Assembly (NCBI RefSeq): GCF_010015445.1
Contig: NC_053123.1
Span: 1,798,001 to 1,862,000, forward strand
From: Perca fluviatilis
Taxonomy: Eukaryota > Chordata > Actinopteri > Perciformes > Percidae
Direction: 5' to 3'
Length of the DNA stretch: 64,000 nucleotides
The notes under the pieces are model-generated. The model was not told the DNA's origin, did not search any database, and saw nothing but the letters and a program-made list of their open reading frames with translations. The first letter of the stretch is position 1; each line of letters begins with the position of its first letter. Below, in pieces: positions 21,900 through 32,495 of the stretch. The position numbers were made by a program, and so were the translations under genes.

Positions 21900-22342
21900 T
21901 GATCGGGAGTCTTCACAGGGCGTTAATTATGAAAATTGACCAGATACTCTAACCCTTCCCCCACTTCCTGCCCGGGCTGTTGAACACCCCCCCAAAAAAT
22001 GCTTCAAAATGAGACCTGGTGCGTATGTTTAGCGGAGCAGAGCGGGTGGAATCACAAGCGTTCTCTTGAGTGGCTGCGATTGCTTGGGCTGGTGGAATCT
22101 AGCTGTTACATTGTCAATTTACGGCGCCACGAGTTTCACCCACATCCTCCGTTTTCATCACTGTTTTACTTTTATTACTTATTATCCTTCCTACCTTGGG
22201 TCTCCCTCCGTCTTTTCTTCGTCATTACGCAGTACAGTAGCCATCCTCGTTACAAATACACAACACCTTACATGTCACTACACTAAACAAATGTAACCTG
22301 CGAGACCAATAAATCTTAGTACTCTACTTGTCTTATGTCTTT
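21900..22342. other. no gene seen
   Basis: A 95-residue frame at 21999-22286 has no recognisable features. It could be part of an unlisted element, but no ends were found. Confidence 0.4.
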
Positions 22343-22530
22343 GGTCTAAATCCACGACGTTCCATTTCAGGGATTGCTGTGTTGCCAATGGAAATTCCGC
22401 CAGATTTCACTCATTTAGGCCCGATATCCGTTACCGTGGACTTTCTTTGTTTTGCCGTTCTAAACTCCGGTGGATTTCTGAGGACTATGGTTAACTGCTC
22501 CTCAGATCTCTGCAGGGTAAATCCAGACTG
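22343..22530 (-). mobile_element. repeat family A, 3'-end fragment
   Basis: Antisense. It carries the terminal part missing at 1140: AAATCCACGACGTTCC, GGGATTGCTG, TTCTAAACTCCGGTGGATTT, AGGACTATGGTTAACTGCTC and CTCAGATCTCTGCAGGGTAA. It is cut off by the (CA)n run that follows. Confidence 0.8.
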
Positions 22531-22575
22531 CACACACACACACAAACACACACACACACACGCACACACACACAG
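22531..22575. repeat. (CA)n microsatellite
   Basis: Interrupted CA run abutting the family A fragment. Confidence 0.95.
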
Positions 22576-22855
22576 GCAGAGACCCAAGGTCAGTGGAGGT
22601 CTGCCGTGACGTTGATGAATGGATGTGAAGGGTGTCATCCTGGACAAACAGGGCCTGGGCCCACATGCGGCTACATCCTGAAAAATATGCCTGTTACACC
22701 AACAGCTGAGGGAAATAGTTTGGAGGTCTCTCACATCCTCTCGATTGCTCACGCTGTCTCTGTCTCTCCGTCTTTGTCTACATGGGACACGTGTGTTTTG
22801 TGTAGAATAAATACATGAATGTGATGCATGTAACTACATGTGACATCGATATATA

Positions 22856-23378
22856 AGGCTAGATATCGTCTTAGATTTTGGATATCACAATATGACACAA
22901 GTGTTCTCTTTTCCAGGTTATTACAGTAAAGTGATGTAATTTTCAGAATTTACCACACTGTTCTAACATTTTTTAGGCCTATTTATCTGTTATTTATTTA
23001 TTTTTTTGATTATTTTTGGGCCATTTTCGGCCTTTATTTTTACAGGACAGCTGAAGACATGAAAGGGGAGAGAGAGGGGGAATGACATGCAGCAAAGGGC
23101 CGCAGGTCGGAGTCGAACCCATGGCCGCTGCATCGAAGAGTTAACCTCTATATATATGGGCGCCCGCTCTACCAGGTGAGTGACCCAGGCGCCAAGGCCT
23201 ATTTGTCTTTAACCACTTAGTCATTACATCCACATAACTGATGATTGCTCATGAAAAATCTCATTGTGTAAATATTTGGGAAAGCACCAAAGGTCAACCC
23301 TATGATGTCGCTGCAATATCAATGTATTTGGTCTAAAATGCCATGATATTTCATTTTCTCCACATCGCCCAGCTCTAA
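22856..23378. mobile_element. ATATCG-type MITE hosting a SINE
   Basis: The left part GGCTAGATATCGTC...GATATCACAATATGAC and right part CATGATATTTCATTTTC...CATCGCCCAGC have the wording of the fish GGGCTGGGCGATAT-type MITE. The SINE at 22989-23194 interrupts it and is flanked by a duplicated piece of this host. Confidence 0.6.
22989..23194 (-). mobile_element. tRNA-derived SINE-I, copy 1, with 14-bp target duplication
   Basis: On the minus strand the head has an A-box region (GGTCACTCACCTGGTAGAGC) and a clean B box GGTTCGACTCC at 23109-23119. A body with CCCCTCTCTCTCCCCTTTCA and CTTCAGCTGTCCTG follows. It is flanked by AGGCCTATTTATCT (22975-22988) and AGGCCTATTTGTCT (23195-23208), a 14-bp target-site duplication with one mismatch. 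The tRNA-like part is 5' in transcription. Not a functional tRNA: 'cccatatatatag' replaces the anticodon arm. Confidence 0.9.
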
Positions 23379-23762
23379 TGTGACAGAATGAGCTTTTTCA
23401 GGCTGACGTCAGCGCTGAAGGGTAATATCTGATACATGAACACACTTCTCTTTACACAAGGTCAGTGTTTTTTGACGAAGGGCGGTGCCGCCAACGCTCT
23501 GGATTCCCACACGCTGTTACAGCCAAATAAATATGTCTGCCTTCCCCCCGCTAATCTCTGATGCCACCCTGCCTAGCTCCTCCGAGGGTGTGCAGATAAA
23601 TAGCTTAGTGTAAACGGCCTCTTAAAATATGACATTGCTCGCTTTTAGCGGAGTGAAGGGGAGAAATGGAGGAGGGGGGAGGCGATGAAGGGAGCCATGA
23701 AGGACAAAGACAAGCAGGACAGGGGCCCAGAGTCTAAAGGTGGACCAGAGTGGTCGGTAATA

Positions 23763-23870
23763 CAGGGGCGTCAAACTCAACTTGACTAAGGGCCACGCTG
23801 AAAAAATGTGAATCACATCAAGGGCATGCCTTTTATTTTTAAAACGTATAATATTTTGACTGTTTTATTG
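23763..23870 (+). mobile_element. hAT-like end fragment (GTCAAACTC type)
   Basis: CAGGGGCGTCAAACTCAACT then TGACTAAGGGCCACGC, matching the antisense piece at 9398-9465. Single end only. Confidence 0.5.
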
Positions 23871-23879
23871 CATGTATCA

Positions 23880-24520
23880 TATAGCTTTCTCATTAGCTAG
23901 ACTATCTGTCCAATCAGAGTTTTCTGTTGCACGACTAAAACTACTTTTGAACGTACACGTTCCACCAAAACAAGTTCCTTCCAGAGGCTATTTTGCAGAG
24001 GCACCGTGGCTCCATCCAGCACCAATCACGATTGTGATTGGTTTTAAGAAATGCCAATAAACCAGAGCACGTTTTCCTCCCATCCAGGAAGCAAACCACT
24101 GGACAGGAAAGACAGCGGGAAATTAAAAACTTTAAATAAAAGGTCAACTCCACAACTACCCTGGTGTCTCTCCTAGAAAAATAAAGTAAATACATAAAAT
24201 AAATAAATATACATATATATGTCATGTGTATATATATATTTATATATATATATATATATACACATATACATACACATACATACACATATACACACATACA
24301 TATGTTAGGGGATTGGTCAGGGGATAGGACCTGTACATGTAAGCATGGACCCCTGCCCAATAGTAGTGTGTGAATCACTGCATGAAAAGTGAGATTTTCG
24401 TCAGTATGCGGCACTGTAGATAATTCGTAATATCGCATCCAGGAAGGCCGTGTGAACTAGCCAGACCCTCCTCCGCAGCTCTGTGGAGGAAGGCCTGGCA
24501 ATGCGAAAACTAGTCCGACA
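23880..24520 (-). mobile_element. repeat family A, copy split by an insertion
   Basis: Antisense copy. Its two parts (23880-24091 and 24436-24520) carry CTAGACTATCTGTCCAATCA, TTCCACCAAAACAAG, TGATTGGTTTTAAGAAATGC, and after the break the 5' palindrome 'cctcctccgcagctctgtggaggaagg'. Joined at CATCCAGGAAG, the two parts are colinear with the copy at 62942. Confidence 0.85.
24092..24435. mobile_element. 344-bp insertion with 11-bp target duplication
   Basis: CATCCAGGAAG is present at both edges (24081-24091 and 24436-24446) and only once in other family A copies, so this is an insertion. It contains a TA/CA-rich core (24207-24302) and GGGGATTGGTCAGGGGATAG. An 11-bp duplication suggests a retroposon; no pol III box or LINE tail was recognised. 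Confidence 0.75.
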
Positions 24521-24524
24521 TACA

Positions 24525-25216
24525 CCGTCCCACACATCCCATACATGGCGGCATACATTCTCACCACAGCATTACATGTGTTAATCCACGGCTGAAAATA
24601 GTCCCAAACAAATAACCTACTTCCGTCTGTTGAGTTACATTTGTTTAAATATACAGTGCCCAGGTGTTAAAGGAAATTACTGAGCCTTTTTAAATACGTG
24701 TAACCCTATTAAAAACACTAAAACATTGCTGGTTTTGCATTTTTCATGACAATAAGAGAAAAAGTCAGCCGTAACTTTTAAATCTGAATGATAGAAGTGA
24801 TTAATGTGTTGTGTAAACAAAAAGTAGTACATGTAAAAATATAACTGTCTATAAAAACATGTCTGAAGATGTTATGCTGCACACATATGTAATTAAATAT
24901 TATATTTAGTTCACTAAAAACAAAACACAATAAAAACCACATGAAAGCTGGTTTAATAGGCAGTGTTTGAGTGACAGAATGGTCTCATCCTTGGTGTGAG
25001 ACTAACTCTGGATTCTGTTTGATCTCGGTCCTTACTCCGACTAAAATGATCTGGCCTGAGAGTTGTTGGCGACTGCTCCTCCTCACGTGGCTTTAAGAGC
25101 AGAGAGACAAAAGAAATACTGTCTTACACCGAGAGGTGCAGGGGATAGAAGAAGAAGAAGAAGAAAAAGAAGGAGGAGGAGGTAGTGGTTGGGATCGGAG
25201 CAGAGGATGAGTTAGG
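24525..25216. other. no gene; short (GAA)n run
   Basis: A GAA/GGA run lies at 25146-25182. Otherwise nothing recognised. Confidence 0.5.
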
Positions 25217-25218
25217 TA

Positions 25219-25644
25219 CACTCTAAGAAATAAATCTGTCAAATAAAGAAAACGTCTGGCAGCTCACTAACCGGACTTTTCCCTGTAATCAAAAAAAACA
25301 AACATGTCTGTGTATCTACAGAATCAGACAAAATACAGAACATTTTCTGTTAGGACTACATACCATTCTGTCATACAAAGCTGCTTGGTTAGTAAACTTC
25401 TGAAAACGTAAAAAAAAACTTCCAAAGCGTCGAAAAAAGCGGAAGAAGCGTCAAAAGGTGGAAGAATAATGACAAAACTCACATAAAATAATCCAAAAAT
25501 GATGAGGATGTTGTCGGAGTACAAAGTATGCAATTCAAAAATGTAAACAACAAAAGAAATACGACTGAGAATCATATTCTATGGACATTTTCTGTTAAAA
25601 CATACGGGCATAAAACTGTTAATACACAGATAATCCTTAGAGTG
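25219..25644. mobile_element. CACTC-ended MITE, 426 bp, TA-flanked
   Basis: The left end CACTCTAAGAAATAAATCTG and reverse-complemented right end CACTCTAAGGATTATCTG are flanked by TA (25217-25218, 25645-25646). The interior is shared with 35924: CTGGCAGCTCACTAACCGGA, 'tacaaagctgcttggttagtaa' and TCTATGGACATTTTCTGTTA. Non-coding. Confidence 0.75.
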
Positions 25645-25719
25645 TAGGAAATGAGCAGAGAGGAAAGAGAGGAGCGAGGGGGGAGGTAAAGGGTTGTGTG
25701 TGGTGTGTAAATGGGAGGG

Positions 25720-25722
<3 letters not shown>

Positions 25723-25760
<38 letters not shown>
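25723..25760 (+). repeat. (GT)n microsatellite
   Basis: Pure GT run; three antisense His/Thr-rich frames over it are artefacts. Confidence 0.97.
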
Positions 25761-25764
<4 letters not shown>

Positions 25765-25935
25765 TCCATACAGTACCCGAGGTCGGCGAGATATATGAAG
25801 GCTTGTCACATTGCAGAGGTTGAAGTATGGTCTGTATTGGTCTAGACAGTGACCTCCAGCACAGGGCCAAAGCATTTCCAGATGTCTGCCAACAGCGTTA
25901 CTGGAGCCACTTCCATGTGCAGCTTGTGGCGTTTG

Positions 25936-25971
25936 TATGTGTGTGTGTGTGTGTGTGTGTGTGGGGGGGGG
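25936..25971 (+). repeat. (GT)n followed by a G run
   Basis: GT repeat ending in nine G. Confidence 0.95.
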
Positions 25972-26102
25972 GTCCCTACAGCACAATGTAAGGGGAGAGG
26001 AATGAATTTGGCTTGCAAATCAAATGACGAGCACAGACATAAAAGTCTGAAGCTTTACAGAGAGCAGGAGAGGGAGAAAGAGTGTGGGATGAGGCGGAGG
26101 AG

Positions 26103-26150
<48 letters not shown>
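26103..26150 (+). repeat. (GT)n microsatellite
   Basis: Pure GT run within a GA-rich context. Confidence 0.97.
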
Positions 26151-26151
<1 letters not shown>

Positions 26152-26817
26152 TGGATGTTAGTGAAAAATGGAGACAGAGACATTAAAGTACTTTAGATTT
26201 CTTCCCTCTGTGCTTCTGCCCAGAAGGGAATCTTTGACGTCCATTTATTCTGCTCCCCAGCGTGCCAGCTTGCAGAGGATCCAACATCAATCACGCCGTG
26301 TCATTTCTTATATTTCTTTCATTTTGTATCACCATTTAGCATTTTGGTTCTTCATTACGGGTGATAAATAGGCAAAAGCATTGTCTGGGCAACGGTTACA
26401 TTAGGGGGTGATACACCGGGGAGTCTGCACGAGTCTGAATTATGGGAGGATTTGAAACGTCTGGGAAATGTTTTCTTTGTTGCAAAAATGGAATCTAAAG
26501 TTTAAGCTTCAGGGGAGGAGAAACAGCACTTGGACGAGGAAGATCAGCTCTGCAGCGTCACCTGGGATTAAAAGTAGGTATTAAAGTGAAACAGAATTTC
26601 AAACGTGATGATTCATGTTTCGCATCAGCTGTCAGAAGCAAGTGCAATGGTGTCTTTACTGTAGAATCCGTTGTTCTTAACAGTACTAACACACTAAACA
26701 TGGGCTGAGGGAATTCTTCTCACCAAAGCAGAGCATCATGGGAGAGTATTCACCTAAACTGCTGAGGTGCACTTTATTTGCTCTTATGAATGACATCCCC
26801 TCAGCTTTCCCAAGATC
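26151..26817. other. no gene seen
   Basis: Nothing recognised apart from chance frames. Confidence 0.5.
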
Positions 26818-26866
26818 AGCGGTGGAATGTAACAAAGTACATTTACTCAAGTACTGTACTTAAAGA
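26818..26866 (+). mobile_element. end of a fish MITE (ACTCAAGTACTGTACTT)
   Basis: GTGGAATGTAACAAAGTACA followed by TTTACTCAAGTACTGTACTT is the well-known start of an abundant fish repeat. It breaks off where the L1-like piece begins. A tiny relative (GTGGAATGTAACTAAGTACC) is at 48806. Confidence 0.55.
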
Positions 26867-27340
26867 AAAAATCCTGTTAGCAAAACACAACTTCTATCCA
26901 AACTTACAGATGCGGAACAAAAAGGTTAAAAAGGTGACAACAGGTTTGATGGGATTATTTAGAAAAGCGTATAACTCAAACACTGGTAGGGAAGTTATTT
27001 AATGTATGTACAAAGGGTTACTGCGCTCAGCCTTATGTATTCAAATGAATATAGAGATGAAGGAAGGGGAGATAGAAGGAGGAATAATCTTATCCGAGGA
27101 AGAATGGACAGTAATACAGTATGGAGGTATCAATGGAAGTGTACCAGCTTACAAAACTGGAGGGAGTTTAGTTGGAAAAGCCTGACATGGTATTTTCTTA
27201 CGCCTTCTCAGAAATCCAATTTTGGTGAGAACTCTCTAGTTTGTTGCAGAAAATGTGGCCTTTTAAAGGCAGATCATTACCATATTCTCCCCGGGACTGC
27301 CCTGTTATTAAAGATTTTTGGAGAGAGTACATGATGTCTT
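26867..27340 (+). mobile_element. L1-like LINE ORF2 C-terminal fragment
   Basis: The most diagnostic part (27130-27320) translates as WRYQWKCTSLQNWREFSWKS, LTWYFLTPSQK, then CRKCGLLKADHYHI and, after a frameshift, CPVIKDFWREYM. This is the Cys-His region at the end of fish L1/Tx1-type ORF2 (C-x2-C, then H-x3-H counting the last His, then a CP-x-I-x-x-FW motif). Frames shift at least twice and there is no catalytic core, so it is a dead 5'-truncated fragment. Confidence 0.7.
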
Positions 27341-27605
27341 GCAAGACATTTTTAGTCCCATGCCCCAAGGTCTGTAGTACTTGAGTCTCAGAGTCTGGAC
27401 TCGAGACGCTTTTCTGTTGTCCCAGACTCGTCTTGGACTCGGATTTGTCTCGGACTCGGCCATCGGACTCGCCAAATATTCTATTTGGTCTCGACCGAGT
27501 CCAGCACTAGATGCTTTTTTTCTAAAGCTACTTCCTCCTTCAAAACAAAACCATCAATTAAGCGTGCTTCTTCAGAAAACAGGTATTAGTTTAATTCAAA
27601 ATCCA

Positions 27606-27805
27606 TCCAGAACTGGCATTGAGATTGGTCACATACATGCACTAATGGAGAGATGTCAGAGTGAGGGGGCTGCGACTGCAACAGGCACCCTTGGCTGTTG
27701 TTGTGGGGGGGGGTTGGTGTGTTGGTCAAGAGCCCCTTGGCCAGCTGGACCTGAACCAGCAACCCATCTTTTCCCAACCCAACTCCCTACAGACTGCGCC
27801 ACCCC
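27606..27805 (-). mobile_element. SINE-II relic
   Basis: The minus strand shows GGCGCAGTCTGTAGGGAG (A-box-like) and GGTTCAGGTCC (B-box-like), then a diverged body sharing 'atgcactaatggagagatgtcagagtg' with 18950-18980. Frames over it on both strands are chance. Confidence 0.65.
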
Positions 27806-28010
27806 AATCAATAGTTTTCATTTTGGCCACAGACACAATGTCAGCGAGCACTTTGTACTCTGGATTCTTCAGGACAAGCAATGGACCTTTTTCACAGCAG
27901 ACATGTTGACTTGTCATAGTAGGAAAAGCACAGCTGAAATTGATAACCTTAACGATGGCCCGATTCCATCAAGTGTCCCAGTGAGATATTTCAGTGAGTC
28001 AGCATGCACA

Positions 28011-28641
28011 ACACCAGGACCTCTCCTAGGTGGAATGCAGCCATCAGTAATGGTTTAATACCAGGGTCTCTCCTAAGTGGAATGCAGCCATAATTAATGG
28101 TTTAATACCAGGGCCTCTCCTAAGTGGAATGCAGCCATCAGTAATGGTTTAATACCAGGACCTCTCCTAAGTGGAATGCAGCCATCAGTAATGGTTTAAT
28201 ACCAGGGCCTCTCCTAAGTGGAATGCAGCCATCAGTAATGGTTTAATACCAGGGCCTCTCCTAAGTGGAATGCAGCCATCAGTAATGGTTTAATACCAGG
28301 GTCTCTCCTAAGTGGAATGCAGCCATAATTAATGGTTTAATACCGGTCTCTCCTAAGTGCGCAAACTGCAGCCATCAGTAATGGTTTAATACCAGGGTCT
28401 CTCCTAAGTGGAATGCAGCCATCAGTAATGGTTTAATACCAGGGCCTCTCCTAAGTGGAATGCAGCCATAATTAATGGTTTGATACCAGGGTCTCTCGTA
28501 AGTGGAATGCAGCCATGAGTAATGGTTTAATACCAGGGTCTCTCCTAAGTGGAATGCAGCCATGAGTAATGGTTTAATACCAGGGTCTCTCCTAAGTGGA
28601 ATGCAGCCATCAGTAATGGTTTAATACCAGGGTCTCTCCTA
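28011..28641 (+). repeat. 47-bp minisatellite, about 13 units
   Basis: The unit is ACCAGGGTCTCTCCTAAGTG + GAATGCAGCCATCAGTAATG + GTTTAAT (47 bases). Two main variants are visible (CATCAGTAATGG and CATAATTAATGG), plus GGTCTC/GGCCTC. One unit near 28345 has a deletion and an AGTGCGCAAACTG change. Because 47 is not a multiple of three, the frames through it are not proteins. The last unit is broken by the MITE at 28642. Confidence 0.95.
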
Positions 28642-29032
28642 ATGCTACGTTTACACGTGGCCGGCTATTTTGATAAACGGACATTTCAACCTTTCCGTTT
28701 TCAGAAAAGTGTTCGTTATATATGCTGTCAAGAGCATGCCAAACCTGTGGGTGGCAGTGTAACGAGAAGCTCAAGCCCACGTTAGCCAATCAGAATCCCG
28801 ACAATAGCAACAACAGCAACCAATCACGTCGTCTTTCTCTCTCTCGGCTGCCTAAACCTCCGATTGTCTCAGTTTACATGCAAACGTGCAAACGAAGATT
28901 TCAAAAATCTCCACTTTGGCCGGAGTTTTTAGAAATAATTGTTTTCTGTGATAAAAACAGGGTTTTCGTGTGAATGAGAGGCCAAACCGCAGGAAAATAT
29001 TTGCGTCTTCCCTTCGTGTAAACGGGGCTTTA
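28642..29032. mobile_element. MITE inserted in the minisatellite (CGTTTACACG TIRs)
   Basis: It starts AATGCTACGTTTACACG and, reverse complemented from the right, AAAGCCCCGTTTACACG. The minisatellite resumes at once on the right with GTGGAAAGCAGCCATCATTA, so the insertion came after the array existed. Internal 'ccaatcacgtcgtc' and 'ttagccaatcagaatc'. Non-coding. Confidence 0.75.
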
Positions 29033-29499
29033 GTGGAAAGCAGCCATCATTAATGGTTTTGAATACACCTGTGCTTTTCCTACTAGGACATATCAACATG
29101 TCTGCCATGAAAAAGGTCTATTGATCCAAAAATTGGAACATTTCCATTTCATATTTTAAATTAAATAATTTGGCCTAATTTGATCCTATAGTGTGTTACT
29201 CTGCATTTGCTTTTTGATTATTACAAATAATAAAGCAAGATGATCATCTTAAAATAGAAGATCTGTCACATCACATACATTATGAACAGGTAAGTCAGTG
29301 GTCTTGAAAAGGATTCTTTTTTTTTTCTGTCTCAGTATTGACTCGGTCTTGACTAGGACTTGTCTTGTACTCGACAAAGGTGGACTTGACTACAGCCGTG
29401 TGTGCCCCTGATGGGCCGCTAGCACACAGAGGGTCGATCACAGCTTTTGTTAGGACAACGGACGAGGACAGTAACAGACAGATGCAGTGACACCTTTCA

Positions 29500-29578
29500 C
29501 ATTATGTTTATTTCATTTATATAGCACTTTAAAAGCAACAAGTTTGCACCAAAGTGCTTCACAAAGACGGAAACATAT
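29500..29578 (-). mobile_element. LINE 3' tail fragment
   Basis: Reverse complemented: TTTGTGAAGCACTTTGGTGC then 'aaacttgttgcttttaaagtgctatataaatgaaat', the usual end of a fish L2/Rex1-like LINE. No coding part attached. Confidence 0.55.
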
Positions 29579-29719
29579 GTATACAAGCATACAACACACA
29601 TATATATATATATATACATAGATGTGGTGGAAATACAACAAGATTCAAGTAGAAACAAGTTGAGACAAATTGAAACCCAGTAATCATATGAACAGAAACA
29701 AAAAAAATACACACACTGT

Positions 29720-30840
29720 CACTATGTAGATTATTGATCAGAGCAGCTGTGAGAAAATGCGTACAACATGTGGGTATTTAGTTTTTCCTTAGTGAAAGCT
29801 TTAATAGGCAAACTTAAAAAAAAAGGATGCATTGATGCAATCTCATCCCACCCTTTGTTTTTAGGTTCATGAAAACATATGGTATAGATTTACTAAGAAT
29901 AATAGATAAAAGCAACGAATCAGACCATGCAGTGCTGCATTGCCATCTGTCAGATATTCTGAACCCAGACAACTCTTACATTTCTGTGGTGTCACGTCCA
30001 GCATCGCTCCACCACTGTAACGAACACTTCTTCACGCTCTCAGACAGCGCGGCCTGATGTAGTGTCAGCATTTGATTTATCGGAGTTTCTCAGCCATGGA
30101 CGAAAACATCTGCCCCGGAGTTAATACAGCCATATGGAGATCCAGATCTTTGCCGGGCCCCCAGACTGCAAAACAGGTTACCAGTTTAGTTCAAAATCTC
30201 ACCCCAGAGACTACGTTGATCAGGAAATTAAAAATTCAGCATGAAAAACAAGATAGCAGGTTCACTCCTCCCTCCTGTGCGCCTTTAGAGCACACGTGCG
30301 CTCATAATAGCTTGGCTGAAATGTTGGTCCATTTCCCTTCCTTGCCGCTCGAATGTTGAGGTTTAATCACAGTTGATTGGCCTCGCTGATAAACGCCACA
30401 GACAAGGTGAAGCATTTTCTCCCTTATCTTTCTCTGGCTGTCACGCAACAGACCCAGACCCAAATTCCAAGGCTGTGACTGCTCCGATGTTGTTCTCGTG
30501 TCACACAGCGAGGCTATTTTGTTCACCGTATGACGTCTGTGGCGGCTCTGCATCCGTACTTCTCTTTGCAATACCAGTTGCCATAGGTTACATGAAATGC
30601 ATGTTCATAAATAGCATGCATACTTGCTGTTTTTTTGAAAAGGAAGAGAGGAGCCCATGCATGGAATGCTACAGAAACACACACACAATGTTCAGTACAG
30701 TGTCAGTAATGTCCACAGCTAAAGGTTAAAGCTTGGTGATAGAAATAGAAAGGAGCTCTATATTAAAAATATGATTCACCAGTAATGTGGTGCTTGTTTG
30801 AAGTCACATTTTGCTTTTGATTTACAGCTGTCCATCACAG
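29720..30840. other. no gene seen
   Basis: Open frames of 62-118 residues (29869, 30072, 30373) show no domain, splice context or family resemblance. Confidence 0.45.
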
Positions 30841-30844
30841 AACG

Positions 30845-31745
30845 TTTAATCTCGTTCACATTGCCAGACCTTCCTCCACAGCGCTGCGGAGGAGGGTCTG
30901 ACTACTCCACACAGCATTACGGGTAAGGGTTGGGCATCGTTTGGATTTTAACGATTCTGATTCCAAGTCCAATTCTTCCTTTCAATTCCGCTTCTTATCG
31001 ATTCTCGATTCCGATTCTTTGAGTGGTGGAGTTGAAACGGGTTAGATGCTTATTTCACAAATAAGAGGAATGTTTTATTTTGATTCAGTGGTGGTTTGCA
31101 GTTTTACAGGGCTTTTTCAATGTAAAATAAAGCCACACTAGAGCGCTGCTTACTGTGCTCCAAGGCTGCAACACAACAAGCGCCTGGCCGCTTCGGAAAC
31201 CAAAACTTGTGCATGTTAAATTGGGAAGCGATGATCAGATTTGAAACCAAATCCCCTAAACGATTCCAAATGATTACAATAAAGAAACGATTCTACTGAA
31301 ATCGTCATTTTTGAAACTATTTCAAGTAGGAATCGGTTCTCAATGCCCAACCCTATACGGGATGGGAGAAAAATGTGCTCCGGTTTATTGGCATTTCTTA
31401 AACCAATCACAATTGTCTTGGGCGGTGTTAAAGTCACGGTGCCTCTGCAAAATAGCTTCGGGAAGGAACTTGTTTTGGTGGAACATGTGTACGTTCAAAA
31501 GTAGTTTTAGTCGTGCAACAGAAAACTCCGATTGGACAGATAGTCTAGCTAGCTGTCTGGAGTTACCCTGCAGAGATCTGAGGAGCAGTTAACCATAGTC
31601 CTCACAAATCCACCGGAGGTTAGAACGCCAACACAGAGACAGAGGAAGGGGACGGACATCCGGCCGAAAAGAATGAAATCCGGTGGAATTTCCGGTGGCA
31701 CCGGAGCAATCCCGGACGTGGTACGTCGTGGATGTAGACTATGTT
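30845..31745 (+). mobile_element. repeat family A, long copy split by a hAT-like element
   Basis: Starts near TTGCCAGACCTTCCTCCACA and, after the insert, continues to the family's far end: CATCCGGCCGAAAAGAATG, GGTGGAATTTCCGGTGGCAC and ACGTCGTGGATGTAGACT. This is the longest view of the family, about 470 bases without the insert. No coding capacity. Confidence 0.85.
30926..31355. mobile_element. hAT-like MITE nested in family A
   Basis: Ends AGGGTTGGGCAT and ATGCCCAACCCT are perfect 12-bp inverted repeats. Flanks TACGGGTA (30918-30925) and TACGGGAT (31356-31363) form an 8-bp target duplication with the last two bases diverged or misaligned. The interior has mirrored CGATTC words. TIR sequence plus 8-bp duplication fits the hAT superfamily. 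Confidence 0.85.
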
Positions 31746-31749
31746 CCTA

Positions 31750-32079
31750 TTGGATGATTATATTACATTATGTTTTACATTTCAGCATTGTATTAAACTT
31801 TTTCACAGGAAAACCTGTCCATAGCACCGAGTATTGAAAACTGCAACTGAGCACAGAAAGTTGCCATTGAATATATAATATTTTTGACAACTGTCTCAAC
31901 TTGCAATATTATAATAGCTAATTATGATAGCATTCTCCAATATCAATGTTCTGTCTTGCTGTAGTGTTTCAGCACGAGGCATTAGGGAACACTGGACATT
32001 TTTAGCTTTGGAAACCACAGGGTGAATGATGAATGGTCATGAATGGTGTCTGCCTGCTGTAACATGTAGGATGAAGAGA
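31750..32079. other. no gene seen
   Basis: AT-rich, nothing recognised. Confidence 0.5.
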
Positions 32080-32460
32080 GACAACGGTAGCGAGTAGTAT
32101 GAAAGACCGAAAATCTGCGTAAGGAGGTTGCTTGGGGGGGTGGATAGATTACATAACACAGGACTTTCCCCCATGAGACCGGGATCATGTCCCGTTCTTG
32201 TACCACGTGTCACTGAAACGTACATTTTATAACCCCACCCACCATCTTTTCCTAAACCTAACTGTTCCGTTCTTGTGCCGCATGTCAGTTAAACGTACGT
32301 CCCGACCCAGAGCGTCAAAACGTGATGCCAAGAGTCCCGACCAAGCGCGTCTAAATATGACGCCAAAAGGCTGGACACTTAAGGAGACTTTTTCTGTCCG
32401 AAACAAACGTCAATGGCACCTGACCAAACGTCACTTATTGACGTGCTGGCTGTGAGAATG
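32080..32460 (+). mobile_element. repeat family B, 5'-truncated copy
   Basis: Begins inside the family at GGTAGCGAGTAGTATGAAAG, runs through 'cataacacaggactttccccca', TTATAACCCCACCCACCATC and ACGTACGTCCCGACCCAGAG, and ends at GAGAATGTGTGTGTG. An extra block at 32340-32375 is absent from the 20345 copy. Confidence 0.75.
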
Positions 32461-32495
32461 TGTGTGTGATACAGTTCTATAAAATGACTAATTAG

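Larger units (their letters stand above)
27365..29395. mobile_element. probable GACTCG-type DNA element, internally expanded
   Basis: The left end (CTGTAGTACTTGAGTCTCAG, then repeated GGACTCGGAT/TCGGACTCGG words) and the right end (GACTCGGTCTTGACTAGGAC ... GACTTGACTACAG) have opposite orientation. They match the two ends of a familiar fish repeat rich in 'gactcggtcttgg' words. Between them lie a SINE-II relic, a 47-bp minisatellite and a MITE. That all 2 kb is one element is inferred. A related single end is at 50038. Confidence 0.45.

Noticed and set aside
23109..23187. A and B boxes considered as a real tRNA gene
   Set aside because: No cloverleaf: the segment between the boxes is a CCCATATATA-type linker and acceptor arms do not pair. 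It is a SINE head.
27381..28058. 225-residue open frame, the longest in the window
   Set aside because: It runs across a transposon end, a SINE relic and the first minisatellite unit, so it is a composite of repeats with no conserved domain.
28011..28641. Regularly spaced 47-bp repeats considered as a CRISPR array
   Set aside because: The whole unit is repeated with no unique spacers and the genome is a vertebrate's. It is a minisatellite.
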